Source: PALSA-350 sp035507705 (lineage in GTDB: Bacteria; Acidobacteriota; Terriglobia; Terriglobales; Acidobacteriaceae). From it: a stretch of 64,000 nucleotides of DNA. Within the stretch, counting starts at the first letter, position 1; every line of letters starts with the position of its first letter. Where the stretch lies: assembly GCA_035507705.1 (NCBI GenBank), contig DATJNV010000048.1, forward strand, positions 33,123-97,122, read 5' to 3'. The notes under the pieces are model-generated. The model did not search any database. It had not been told where the DNA came from and saw only the letters and a list, made by a program, of their open reading frames with translations. The translations under genes were made by a program, and so were the position numbers. Positions 54,469 to 63,741 of this stretch are shown here, in pieces.

Positions 54469-56778
54469 TCAAGGAAGCATGATGCGGTAAAGATTGCGAT
54501 GCGCCGTGGTCTTCACATAGGCGAAATGGGAGAGATCCGCGCCCAATACAATGCTTTGCCGATTGACCGATTGCGCCCCGGGCACCACATCCGGTTTGGC
54601 TCCAGGTTCGATCCCTCCTGGAGGCAATTGGGGCAGGCTCTCGCCGGGCCCAACCGGAATCGCCAGATTTCGTCCGGGACTGGTCTGAGTCGCCGCTTCC
54701 ACCGTTACAAGAAGATATTTCCCCGCCGATGACCATGTCGCAATGCAATAGCTTGCGCAGAGCCTGCGAATCGAGCCTCTCTCGAGAGATATGAGAACGT
54801 TCATCGGCACCATATGGCCGGTGCCGTCCGGGTGAGACACCGCGGCCGTCAACCACTTCCTGCCGGGGGAAATGCTCTGAACGTCAACCAGAGAATCCTG
54901 AATGACTTTCTTCCGGCCACTGCCATCCGGGTTCATCTGCATCAGGTAGTTCACACTACCCTCGGCGCGTTGAAAAATGATCTGCCCATGAGAGCCAAAA
55001 TGAGGAGACATCTCACCCGGCGCTCCAATCTGCCGTGGCGCCGAGCTGCGATCCGTGGAAGCAATCCACATTTCAGGTTTTCCGTCGCGCCCCCTGGTGG
55101 AATAGGCCACCTGGCTGCCATCCGGTGATACGTCATACGTAAACATCGAGATCCCCGGAAAAACCGCTTCGCTCTTCCCGGAATCGATGCTCATCCGCCA
55201 CAGCTCGGGGCCTGGATGCATTGACGCGCGGTGCAGCAGGTAATACAAAGATTTGCCGTCCGAGCTGAATAAGGGAGGCGCGAAGTCCTGGACGATTTCC
55301 CCTTCTGAAGACAAGGACCGTTCGCCCTGGCCATCGTGAATCCAGATGGCGCTTTGCCGCGCTCCAATCGAGGTAATGAGCGAGCCCTGTGGTTCAACCG
55401 CCAGGCCCTCCTCTTCCTCCGGGCCTGAAGTGATTTGCTCCGGTACCCCATCGGCATAGCGTTGGCGCCAAAGGTGGCTTTGCCCATCCACGGATGCGAT
55501 GAAATACATCCATGAACCATCAGGAGACCATCCCGCAGCGGTACATGCTCCTCGTGGCCCGACCGGTTTGGCGGGCAATGGGCCGGCCACAGAAATCAGC
55601 TTGCACATACTCCACTTTCCCTCTCCGTCCATCTCCACCACCAGTGCGGACTGGCGGTTCGGAGAAGCGTAGGAGTAATGCGCCATCCCCCGCTCGTGCT
55701 CCGGATAATACAGTTCGCGCAAGTGATCCCCGGTAACGGATTCCGTCACCACCCCCAGATGAAGACCGGAGCGGATTCTGGAAAAAAGAAGCTGATGCGG
55801 ATCAAGCCAGGTTAGTCCTGCGGCATTGTCCAAAAGGAGACGCGGGTCACTACCCAGTACAGACACGGTGTACGTCGCAAAGGAAGGTGTTTTCATCACC
55901 GTGTAAGCGATTTGCGAACCATCGGGTGAAAAGGCGAGATTGTATTTAAGCCGCCCATCATTGGTTAATTGCCGCGCCTCCCCATCCGGCAGCATCTTCA
56001 CATAGATCTGATCGGCCGACATAAAAGGGCTATCCCCCCGAATGAAGGCAAGCATATGGCCGTCAGGCGAAATGGCGGGAGCGATCGCGGAGTCGGTGAA
56101 ATCCGTAAGCTGTGTGTACTTGAGCACATCGGGGTGATGGCGCACAAGAAGACGAAACGCCAGTATGCCGCACAATATGCATACCGCGAGTGCCAGCCAC
56201 GGAACTGTGCGTTTGCCGCCCCGGGAAGTCGCAGGCTCCAAGTCTGTTGGAGGCGCCGCCCGCGGCAATTCGGCGGGCAGATTCGGGCTCGCTATCCAGC
56301 TTCCGGTTCTCACCGGGGCAATGAAGCGATAGCCGATGCGCGGCACGGTCTCGATGAAGCGCGGGGAAGCTGCCGAGTCGCCCAACGCATCTCGAAGTTT
56401 CTGAACAGACTTGTTAAGACCGTGATCAAAGTCGACGAAGACGTCGGACGGCCATAGCCTTTGTCGAAGCTCGTCGCGGGTGACCACTTCGCCTGGGCGT
56501 TCCAGCAGCATGGCCAATAACTGCACAGGCTGCTGCGGAAGTCTGATTCGGCTTCCGTTCTTGCTCAGCTGCCCGGCCTTGAGGTCAAGCTCAAAAAGCC
56601 CAAACCGGACTACATTTTCGGCAGGCGAAACAGGCACCCACGCCCCCCCTAAATCACGGCCACCTGAGTCTAGCACCTGGCCAACCGGATAACTCAGATT
56701 TCCCTTCCCGGAAGCTCCATTGCGCGGTTCCTTTTTACAACTGGAAGTGCCCACGTTCTGATGCGTGATTGCCATCAC
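54469..56778 (-). CDS. CadC-like transmembrane regulator: winged helix plus TolB-type beta-propeller
   Basis: 769 residues. A winged-helix OmpR-type DNA-binding domain (about 58-155: FGLFELDLKAGQLSKNGSRI, then RDELRQRLWPSDVFVDFDHG and VPRIGYRF). A single membrane helix follows (about 195-215, WLALAVCILCGILAFRLLV). The periplasmic part is a TolB/PD40 propeller with repeats such as FSPDGSQIAYTV, WSPDGSWMYFIA and VSPDGSQVAYST. The layout is a one-component system in which an extracytoplasmic propeller signals to DNA; such proteins are common in acidobacteria. No cognate target is obvious; it is divergent from the flavoprotein gene with a 64-bp gap, so it may control that gene or itself. Confidence 0.9.
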   Translation of the reverse strand: MMAITHQNVGTSSCKKEPRNGASGKGNLSYPVGQVLDSGGRDLGGAWVPVSPAENVVRFGLFELDLKAGQLSKNGSRIRLPQQPVQLLAMLLERPGEVVTRDELRQRLWPSDVFVDFDHGLNKSVQKLRDALGDSAASPRFIETVPRIGYRFIAPVRTGSWIASPNLPAELPRAAPPTDLEPATSRGGKRTVPWLALAVCILCGILAFRLLVRHHPDVLKYTQLTDFTDSAIAPAISPDGHMLAFIRGDSPFMSADQIYVKMLPDGEARQLTNDGRLKYNLAFSPDGSQIAYTVMKTPSFATYTVSVLGSDPRLLLDNAAGLTWLDPHQLLFSRIRSGLHLGVVTESVTGDHLRELYYPEHERGMAHYSYASPNRQSALVVEMDGEGKWSMCKLISVAGPLPAKPVGPRGACTAAGWSPDGSWMYFIASVDGQSHLWRQRYADGVPEQITSGPEEEEGLAVEPQGSLITSIGARQSAIWIHDGQGERSLSSEGEIVQDFAPPLFSSDGKSLYYLLHRASMHPGPELWRMSIDSGKSEAVFPGISMFTYDVSPDGSQVAYSTRGRDGKPEMWIASTDRSSAPRQIGAPGEMSPHFGSHGQIIFQRAEGSVNYLMQMNPDGSGRKKVIQDSLVDVQSISPGRKWLTAAVSHPDGTGHMVPMNVLISLERGSIRRLCASYCIATWSSAGKYLLVTVEAATQTSPGRNLAIPVGPGESLPQLPPGGIEPGAKPDVVPGAQSVNRQSIVLGADLSHFAYVKTTAHRNLYRIMLP

Positions 56779-56842
56779 TGCGCCCTTCCCCGGCGGCCCC
56801 TAGGCTGGGCTGAGGCGTCAGAAAATCGCGACGGAGGCACTC

Positions 56843-58336
56843 ATGGAGGCAAACAGCCGAAGAATTGTGATCATCGGCGGCGGAATCGCCGGACTTTGTA
56901 CTGCCGTGTATGCACAAAGGCACGGTTACCAGGCTGAAGTGCTCGAAATGCACGATTCCGCGGGAGGGCTAGCCACCAGTTGGCACCGCCACGGTTACAT
57001 CTTTGAAACCTGCTTGCATTGGCTCCTGGGGTCTAATCCGGAGAGTCCGTTCCACGCGCAATGGAAAGAGATCTTTGATATCGACCGGCTTAAATTCGTC
57101 CATCGCGAGGAATTCGTTCGCCTGGAGCGGGAAAATGGCCAGTACTTGAGGATTTATACCGACCTGGGTCTATTGGAAAAAGAGTTCCTCAGGCGGGCTC
57201 CCAAAGAAAAGAAAGAGATTCAGGACTTCATCCTCGCGGTACGGCGGCTCTCTACCTTCGCACTGCCCGACCCGGCGAAAGGCTGGATCGGAAACTGGCA
57301 GGCGATGCTGAAGGATCTGCCGCAATTACCGCTCTTTCATCGATTGTCGAAAATGACCAGCGCGCAATATGGAGAGCGGTTTGAGGATTCGATGCTGCGC
57401 GCCTTTTTCCAAGATGGCGACTCGGCGAAGATGTCGGCTCTGGCTCTATTTTTCTCGCTCGCATGGATGCACAATCGCGACGCCGACTATCCGGTCGGCG
57501 GGGCTCAGGCGGTGATTCGCCTCATCGTTCAGAACTTAACCAGCCTCGGCGGCAAGCTACGTTGCGGGGCAAAGGTCGTAAAAATTGTTGTCGAAGACGA
57601 TATTGCTGTAGGAGTGCAGTTGAGTACCGGTGAGCTGGTTCGCGGTGATTGGATAGTCTCTGCGGCAGATGGGCACGAGACGATCTACGGCATGCTCGAA
57701 GGCCGCTATGGAGACCACAAGATCAATGACATTTACCGTAACCTCGAGACTTTCAGTTCGTACGCGCAGGTTTCTTTTGGTATTGCGCGCGACCTCTCCA
57801 ACGAGCCTGGCTTTCTCATCCGCATTCTGGACGAGCCGTTCGCCGTAGACCCCGATAGTTCCTTATCTCAGCTTTCCTTCCGAATCTTCAACTTCGATCC
57901 GACCTTTGCACCCGCAGGAAAGACTGCAGTGACTTGCTTTCTGCCGACCCGCAACTTTGAGTATTGGACTCATCTGCAGCAGGAGGACAATGCCAGATAT
58001 CAGCAGGAAAAACAACGCCTCGCCAAGAATACCCTCACCATCCTTGAAAAAAGAATACCCGGGGTCTCTCAAGCGGTAGAAGTGGTCGACGTCTCTACTC
58101 CAGCTTCCGTCATTCGATATACGGGAAACTGGAAGGGCAGCATGGAAGGATGGCTTTTGACGCCGGAGACCGGCTATCACGCTCTGCCTGGAACACTACC
58201 GGGATTGTCCCGATTTCACATGGTTGGGCAATGGGTTATGCCGGGTGGTGGCTTGCCATCGGGCCTGATGACAGCAAGAGTGGCGATTAGCGAAATTTGT
58301 AAACACGATCAAGTTAGCCTGACGGTCGCATCCTAG
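56843..58336 (+). CDS. CrtI/phytoene-desaturase-like NAD(P)/FAD oxidoreductase
   Basis: 497 residues. The N-terminal dinucleotide-binding motif is IVIIGGGIAGLCTAVYAQRHGYQAEVLE in part (G-G-G-x-x-G), followed by the conserved AGGLATSW and HGYIFETCLHWL typical of CrtI-type desaturases/isomerases and related flavoproteins. The C-terminal FAD block GQWVMPGGGLPSGLMTARVA closes it. Substrates may be carotenoid-like or other polyprenyl compounds; no carotenoid genes are nearby, so this is open. The start has GGAGG 10 bp upstream. It is divergent from the propeller regulator. Confidence 0.88.
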   Translation: MEANSRRIVIIGGGIAGLCTAVYAQRHGYQAEVLEMHDSAGGLATSWHRHGYIFETCLHWLLGSNPESPFHAQWKEIFDIDRLKFVHREEFVRLERENGQYLRIYTDLGLLEKEFLRRAPKEKKEIQDFILAVRRLSTFALPDPAKGWIGNWQAMLKDLPQLPLFHRLSKMTSAQYGERFEDSMLRAFFQDGDSAKMSALALFFSLAWMHNRDADYPVGGAQAVIRLIVQNLTSLGGKLRCGAKVVKIVVEDDIAVGVQLSTGELVRGDWIVSAADGHETIYGMLEGRYGDHKINDIYRNLETFSSYAQVSFGIARDLSNEPGFLIRILDEPFAVDPDSSLSQLSFRIFNFDPTFAPAGKTAVTCFLPTRNFEYWTHLQQEDNARYQQEKQRLAKNTLTILEKRIPGVSQAVEVVDVSTPASVIRYTGNWKGSMEGWLLTPETGYHALPGTLPGLSRFHMVGQWVMPGGGLPSGLMTARVAISEICKHDQVSLTVAS

Positions 58337-58349
58337 AATCCGGAGCTGA

Positions 58350-58364
58350 CGCGCCGTTGGCGCG
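58350..58364. terminator. Short GC-rich hairpin after the flavoprotein gene
   Basis: CGCGCC (58350-58355), loop GTT, GGCGCG (58359-58364): a 6-bp stem just downstream of the flavoprotein stop and upstream of the convergent universal-stress-protein stop. No clear U-tract follows, so the assignment is weak. Confidence 0.3.
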
Positions 58365-58465
58365 CCCTGTGGGATGTTAGCCGCGTGGCTACGCCGCGCG
58401 CCTTCCCAGCTTTTCGGCCTGCCGCAGCCATCGCTCCCGGGTTCGTTTGCAGGGAACCGCGGATT

Positions 58466-59446
58466 TTAAATGAGAACGCAGCTACTCTTCGCTGGTGAAC
58501 TCTCTTCCGGTCGATGCGAATGGCGCAACGTCAATACCGGGCACCTTGCCTCCGCGATGACGTTATACACAGTATTGTCACCGTACACAGGCCAAAACGA
58601 GGAGTCGGAATTTGCTCCCATGATGATAAGGTCGGCTTCTAACTTTTCCGCGGTAGCAAGGATCTTGCCCACGATATCCCCTTCTTCCACCATGGTGGTC
58701 GCAGTAGTCCAAAGAGGAGCCTCATCCGGAATCAGGCGGCCCAGTTCGAAGTTGGTCCATTGCATCAAACGCTCTTCCGCATACTCACTTTGCGCCTCTG
58801 CCGGTAACACGTGAAGCAGAGTAATCTCAGCCCGGTAGAACTGCCCCATCTTCACCGCAAGTTGCGCCGTTTCCTGGTATCCGGAGGTAAGGGAAACCGG
58901 ATGCAAAATCCGGTGGGGTTCTCCATGGGCATATAAACGGGCATGTGGACCTACCGTCAGAACAGGCACACTTACCGTCTTGAGAATCTCGTGGGCTGTC
59001 GAACCAAGGAAAAACTTCTTCACATTGCGACGCCCATGAGTGCCCAGAATCACCCGCCCCGCCCGGACCTCGCGAATAAGCTCCTGGATTTTGATGTGCG
59101 CCTGACCGTGGCGAATGGTGGTAAAGCAGTTAATACCTGCGGAGCGTATCTTTCCCGCCGCCACAGACAACTTCTCTCCTGCTTCCTGCAATGTTCTTTG
59201 AGAATGGGTCGCCGAAGTGTCCGCAATCAGGGCAACTGCTTCATCCAGTGACCCCGATAGCTTATCCGGAATGATGTGGGCTATTGTGAGAGAAGACTCG
59301 CAGGTCCAGCACTGCGCAATGGCGTGTGGAATCAGGTAATCCAGGTCGGCCAGATCGCTTGCCAGGATAATATGATCTGGAGCCGTGAATGCACGATTAC
59401 CGCTGTCGTCTTTGATCTGAGGTGTCGTAGCTTGTTGCGCTTTCAT
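58466..59446 (-). CDS. Universal stress protein, two Usp domains (first of pair)
   Basis: 326 residues with two Usp alpha/beta domains. The first keeps the ATP-binding motif G-x2-G-x9-G-S (ILGTHGRRNVKKFFLGSTAH), so it binds nucleotide; the second (IIMGANSDSSFWPVYGDN) has lost it. Tandem-Usp proteins are typical of envelope/starvation/hypoxia stress. It is followed, 43 bp away, by the second Usp gene on the same strand, which lies upstream in transcription order. The start at 59446 has GAAGGG upstream. Confidence 0.92.
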   Translation of the reverse strand: MKAQQATTPQIKDDSGNRAFTAPDHIILASDLADLDYLIPHAIAQCWTCESSLTIAHIIPDKLSGSLDEAVALIADTSATHSQRTLQEAGEKLSVAAGKIRSAGINCFTTIRHGQAHIKIQELIREVRAGRVILGTHGRRNVKKFFLGSTAHEILKTVSVPVLTVGPHARLYAHGEPHRILHPVSLTSGYQETAQLAVKMGQFYRAEITLLHVLPAEAQSEYAEERLMQWTNFELGRLIPDEAPLWTTATTMVEEGDIVGKILATAEKLEADLIIMGANSDSSFWPVYGDNTVYNVIAEARCPVLTLRHSHRPEESSPAKSSCVLI

Positions 59447-59489
59447 CGCATTTCACCCTTCTCCAGTTGCGCTTTGGCGTTTGCCCCAT

Positions 59490-60371
59490 CTAATCGCACC
59501 GCAGCGTCATGACCGGGCACTCCGCTTCGGCGAGAACCCTCGCAACCGTCCCACGCGCGAGATGCGTATCGATCTGCGTAGCCGCATGCGCTCCCATAAC
59601 AATCAAATCTGCCTGGTTTTCTTTAGCAAAGGTCACGATGTTATTCCCCGGCGCCCTACTCGAAAGCCGCATTCGTAACCACGATCTCTTGCCCAGATCC
59701 TCTGGAATATAGCGATGGAAAGCTTCCTCGAAATTTGACCAATCCATCTCTTCCTCAGGGCTTTTCTTGACGTGGAAGAGTGCCAGCTCTGCCTCATGCA
59801 CGGCGGCCAGCTTATACGCAAAAGCGACCATCTCCGCCGACCGCGGCTCGAGCGTAGTGGCGCAGACAACATTGCGGATGCTCCAGGGCTTCTTGCCGAG
59901 CTCGGGCGACAGCGGGCCAACGGAGAGAACCGGGCACTGCACGCGCCTTATGAGCGCTTCCGTTTCGGAGCCCGCAAACAGGCGTCCCAGCCCGCGTCTT
60001 CCATGCGTGCCCAGCACGATCAGGTCTGCCTTATTATCGACGGCCGCCGCCAAGAGCTGTTCCTGGACCTGCCCCGTAAGGCAAACCGTGCGCGCGCGGA
60101 AACCCCGCCTTCGCATGGACCTTCCAAGTTGTTCGAGCTGCTCTCGACCCACAGCCTGGAGCTCTGCGTCATCGACCCATGCGCCGTCGGGTGATGAAAT
60201 CAAATCCGCCGGCACATCAACATGTACCAGCATCAGTTCGGAGTTGAAAGCCCGAGCTATTGCTTCGGCATATTCGAGCGTCACCGTGGTCACATCGGAG
60301 AAATCGATAGGCACCACGATCTGGTCGAAGACATGCTCAAAAGCGACTGCGATTGGATTCGCGGATTTCAT
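59490..60371 (-). CDS. Universal stress protein, two Usp domains (second of pair)
   Basis: 293 residues from ATG 60371, backed by GGAGGG; an in-frame extension to 60419 lacks support. The first Usp domain has an intact nucleotide site (VLGTHGRRGLGRLFAGSETEAL); the second (VMGAHAATQIDTHLARGT) is degenerate. The text is clearly homologous to the neighbouring Usp gene, so the pair arose by duplication. Both would be transcribed from the 60371 side, 102 bp from the stop of the efflux operon above. Confidence 0.92.
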   Translation of the reverse strand: MKSANPIAVAFEHVFDQIVVPIDFSDVTTVTLEYAEAIARAFNSELMLVHVDVPADLISSPDGAWVDDAELQAVGREQLEQLGRSMRRRGFRARTVCLTGQVQEQLLAAAVDNKADLIVLGTHGRRGLGRLFAGSETEALIRRVQCPVLSVGPLSPELGKKPWSIRNVVCATTLEPRSAEMVAFAYKLAAVHEAELALFHVKKSPEEEMDWSNFEEAFHRYIPEDLGKRSWLRMRLSSRAPGNNIVTFAKENQADLIVMGAHAATQIDTHLARGTVARVLAEAECPVMTLRCD

Positions 60372-60473
60372 CGTTCCCTCCGGACTTGCATCGTCCTTTG
60401 GACACGCTAAATCGCCCATCCCGGAAGTGCTGTGACCTGCGTCACGGTCCGATCATGCCCGTTTCATGCTGCT

Positions 60474-61952
60474 CTAAGGCCGATTCTCTCTCACTTGTGC
60501 GGGCGTCGGCATCAGGGAGATGTTCCAGCCCCCACCCAGTGCTTCAACAAGCTGCACGCTGGCAATTAACTGCTGCGTTTGAAAATTCACGTAGGTCTGC
60601 TGGTAGGTAAGCAGGCTCACTTGAGCCACCAGAACATTGAGAAACGGATCAAGCCCTGCGGTGTTCCTGGTCGTTGCCTGGCTGAGATAACGCTTCGCCG
60701 ACTGGACGGCCGCATCCTGCTGCTTGAGATCCTCGGCGAGAATCCGCAGTGCCGCGAGATTATCCTCGACCTGTTGAAACGAGGTAAGTACGGTCTGCCG
60801 ATAATTAGCTGCGCTCGCATCACGAAGTGAAATAGCCTGCCGAACTCCCGCCCTTCTCGCTCCTGCATCAAAGATGGTTTCGGCAGCCGATGGACCAGCC
60901 GTCCAGAAACGGCTCGGCCAGGTAAACCAGTCCGTAAAAGCAAGACTTTCGATGCCGCCCGTTGCGCTCAGTGTGATGTTCGGAAAATAGGCCGCTTTGG
61001 CAACCCCTATTTGCGCGTTGGCAGCAGCCACCGCTCTCTCAGCAGAAGCAATATCAGGCCGGCGTTCCAGCAGATCGGCTGGCAGCCCGGGTGGAATCGC
61101 AGGTAAGCGGGGCTCCTGATCTGCCGCCTTAACAAATAGGGCAGCAGGCGCCTCACCTATTTGAATGGCTATTGCGTGCTCATACTGAGCTCGTGAAATG
61201 CCGAGGTTTGTGTCTTGTGCTTGGGCGGCCTCAAGCTGCGATTCGGCGGCTGCGACCGCCTCATCCGTTTCCAGACCACTTTTGCGAAGATCGCGAACCA
61301 GATCGAGGTACTTCTGCCACGCGATCACCGTCGCATCCAGAACACGCTTCTGCTGTTCCACGCCACGCATCTGGAAGTAGTCGGCGGCCAGATTTGCATG
61401 TGCCAGCAGCCGGACATTTTCCAGGTCGGCAGCGCTGGCCTGAGCGGCGTAAGCACTGGCCGCAACAGTGTTTCTGATCCGGCCCCAAAAATCCGGCTCC
61501 CAAGAGGCTGTTATCGGAAATAAATATTCGGTGTAAGTGAGCCCATTTGCTTGCGAATACGGGCTCGCTGCGATGCGCGAATTCGCGATGGAAGGAGACG
61601 TCGTCACAGTGGGAAAGTATTGCGCGCGTGTCTGCCGAACCACTGCCCGTGCCGCCAGGTAATCGGCTTTCGCAGCAGCAATGCTCTGATTGCGGGCATC
61701 AACCTGTTCCTCCAGGGTGTTTAGCTGAGGGTCGTCAAACATCTCCCACCATCGCCCGCGAATGGCTCCATCATTCGGCTTTGCACGCTTCCAAACATCG
61801 GCTGGAACCGCTTCTTTGTACTCGGGAGCCAAAGGAACCATTACCCTTTGATATTTCGGCGCCAGGTTGCAGCCGGCCACCATCAGCAACAGGCTTGCCA
61901 CCAGTATTGTTAACGGCCCGCGGGCCCATCGCAGAGTTGAAACGAGGATCAT
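60474..61952 (-). CDS. TolC/NodT-family outer-membrane efflux channel, lipoprotein
   Basis: 492 residues. The N-terminus WARGPLTILVASLLLMVAGC is a signal with lipobox (AGC), and the mature part shows the OEP repeats: NLAPKYQRVMVPLAPEY early, and helices with ARNQSIAAAKADYLAAR and DLLERRPDIASAERAVAAANA, the NodT landmark. It forms the outer-membrane duct of a tripartite system. The start overlaps the membrane-fusion gene's stop by ATGA. Confidence 0.93.
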   Translation of the reverse strand: MILVSTLRWARGPLTILVASLLLMVAGCNLAPKYQRVMVPLAPEYKEAVPADVWKRAKPNDGAIRGRWWEMFDDPQLNTLEEQVDARNQSIAAAKADYLAARAVVRQTRAQYFPTVTTSPSIANSRIAASPYSQANGLTYTEYLFPITASWEPDFWGRIRNTVAASAYAAQASAADLENVRLLAHANLAADYFQMRGVEQQKRVLDATVIAWQKYLDLVRDLRKSGLETDEAVAAAESQLEAAQAQDTNLGISRAQYEHAIAIQIGEAPAALFVKAADQEPRLPAIPPGLPADLLERRPDIASAERAVAAANAQIGVAKAAYFPNITLSATGGIESLAFTDWFTWPSRFWTAGPSAAETIFDAGARRAGVRQAISLRDASAANYRQTVLTSFQQVEDNLAALRILAEDLKQQDAAVQSAKRYLSQATTRNTAGLDPFLNVLVAQVSLLTYQQTYVNFQTQQLIASVQLVEALGGGWNISLMPTPAQVRENRP

Positions 61953-63049
61953 CGTTTCTCCTCGTCCTGTTTGCCGATAAAGACATCAACCAGTTCTCCC
62001 GGATACAGGTTGACGTTCTTTGGCTTTTCAAATCGAAAGATGATGGGCAGCACGCGCACATCCACGCGCTCCTGCCGCTGGTCAGAAAGCTCGATCTTAG
62101 GTGAGACGAAGGGCTGGATTCGATCGAAGGTTAACGGGAGATGGATATCCGTACCCCGGATCGTCATTTGCGCCTTGATTTGGGCCGGCAGAGGAAGACG
62201 TGTCACCAGGATCTCGTCCACGTAGCAGCGAACATTCAGATGAGCATCGTTGTTTCCAAGAACCAGGACCGGATCTGATCCCTGCGTATAGGAGTCGTAC
62301 GCACCCTGAGGTGAGACATAGGCGCCCTTGACAGAATTAATCGACAGCACAATCCCATCCTGGGAAGCTCGCAGCGTGTACTTCGCCAGGAGCGCCTCGG
62401 ATGCAGCATAGGCTTTCTCGAGTGCAAGATATTGTTTTTCCTGGTTGTGAATGTCGTAGATCCAGGCACCTGCCTTCGTCAGATCGTATTGCCGCTTGGC
62501 TACCGCAAGGTTGGTTTGCGCGACCCCTTCGGCATTGACAGCGCTATCAAGCGCATCCTTGCTGATCGATCCGGGGTCGAGCGCGTAGGCCGCCTGTTGC
62601 TTTTCTCTCTCATCCTTCGCGGTCTTGAGGCTTGCCTGCGCGGCCTGCACCTGGGCAAAGTTCACATCCAGAGTCTCCTTGCGGGGCTGGGCCCTCAATT
62701 CCTGGAGCATGGCGTATGCCGCCTCAGCTTGGGACTTCTGCTGCAACGCTGTAGCGCTTTGGATCGAAGGATCAATCTGTAGCAGTGGTTCCCCTTTGCG
62801 TACCGTTTGTCCCTCGCTGACCAGGATCTCCTTCACTGTTCCGGCAACTTCCGGATATACATTGATGTTTTGACCGCTCGATTGCACACTCTCCACCATG
62901 CCCTCCGCATAGATGCCGGTGGGATAAGGATTCGAAGCCGGATTGAAGACAGGGGGCTGCGCCGCGTGACTCACCGTCGAAAAATACGCAGCCCAGCATC
63001 CCCCTACTATTCCGAGAAAGGAAAGAGCAAAAAGCAGTTTATTTTTCAT
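61949..63049 (-). CDS. HlyD/DevB-like membrane-fusion protein
   Basis: 366 residues from ATG 63049; an in-frame upstream region to 63139 lies inside the ATPase gene and is not used. N-terminal helix (LLFALSFLGIVGGCWAAYF), then the biotinyl-lipoyl-like half (VYPEVAGTVKEILVSEGQTV), a long coiled-coil hairpin (about 95-225), and the other lipoyl half (LRASQDGIVLSINSVKGAYV). A beta-barrel domain ends it. It connects the ABC transporter and the TolC-like channel. Overlaps the ATPase stop by 11 bp. Confidence 0.92.
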   Translation of the reverse strand: MKNKLLFALSFLGIVGGCWAAYFSTVSHAAQPPVFNPASNPYPTGIYAEGMVESVQSSGQNINVYPEVAGTVKEILVSEGQTVRKGEPLLQIDPSIQSATALQQKSQAEAAYAMLQELRAQPRKETLDVNFAQVQAAQASLKTAKDEREKQQAAYALDPGSISKDALDSAVNAEGVAQTNLAVAKRQYDLTKAGAWIYDIHNQEKQYLALEKAYAASEALLAKYTLRASQDGIVLSINSVKGAYVSPQGAYDSYTQGSDPVLVLGNNDAHLNVRCYVDEILVTRLPLPAQIKAQMTIRGTDIHLPLTFDRIQPFVSPKIELSDQRQERVDVRVLPIIFRFEKPKNVNLYPGELVDVFIGKQDEEKR

Positions 63050-63740
63050 CGGACCCGTCCACCTTGTTTGTGAGCTTGCCATCCTCCATGCGCAAGATTC
63101 GGGTGGCGAATTCGTAAATTCTGCTGTCGTGCGTGACAATCAGAATGCAGCGGCCCTGGTTGAGGAAATGCTCTTTCACAAAGCCGACGATGTTACGCCC
63201 CGTTTCGCCGTCCAGCGAAGCCGTCGGCTCGTCCATGATGAGTACGTCAGGTTGGCTGATCATGGCGCGCGCGATAGCGACCCGCTGTTGCTCGCCGCCA
63301 CTGAGCTTCACCGGCGCAATATCGGCACGATTTTTTAAGCCTACGATCTCCAGGTATTTCACCGCCTCCTCCACAGCCTTGTCCCAATCGGTGCGCCGCA
63401 GAATCAGGGGAATGGCAACATTTTCCGCGGTCGTAAGCCGCGGGAACAGATGGTAGTCCTGAAACACAAATCCAATTTTGTCTAGCCTGAACCTGGCCAG
63501 GTCATCCGCGGATAACTGCCACAAGCTGGTTTGTTCGCAGAGAACAGTGCCCTCATTAGGCCGGAGAATGCCCGACAGCACGCTAAGCAGCGTTGTCTTA
63601 CCGCTCCCGGAAGGCCCGACGATATACACCATCTCGCCGAAATAGGTCTCGAGACAGACATTCTTCAACGCTTGCGTCCTGGCCTCTCCTTCCCCGAACC
63701 ACTTGTTCACACCATCGGCTTTGATCGCGACGCCAGCCAT
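63039..63740 (-). CDS. ABC transporter ATP-binding protein (MacB/DevA type)
   Basis: 233 residues from ATG 63740, with AGGGG upstream; a longer reading from 63770 is less supported. Walker A GPSGSGKTT, Q-loop in VFQDYHLFPRL, signature LSGGEQQRVAIARAM, Walker B VLIMDEPTASLDG and H-loop VTHDSR are all present and intact. Drives export of a lipid, peptide or small molecule with the permease upstream and the fusion protein/TolC downstream. Confidence 0.94.
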   Translation of the reverse strand: MAGVAIKADGVNKWFGEGEARTQALKNVCLETYFGEMVYIVGPSGSGKTTLLSVLSGILRPNEGTVLCEQTSLWQLSADDLARFRLDKIGFVFQDYHLFPRLTTAENVAIPLILRRTDWDKAVEEAVKYLEIVGLKNRADIAPVKLSGGEQQRVAIARAMISQPDVLIMDEPTASLDGETGRNIVGFVKEHFLNQGRCILIVTHDSRIYEFATRILRMEDGKLTNKVDGSDEK

Positions 63741-63741
63741 C

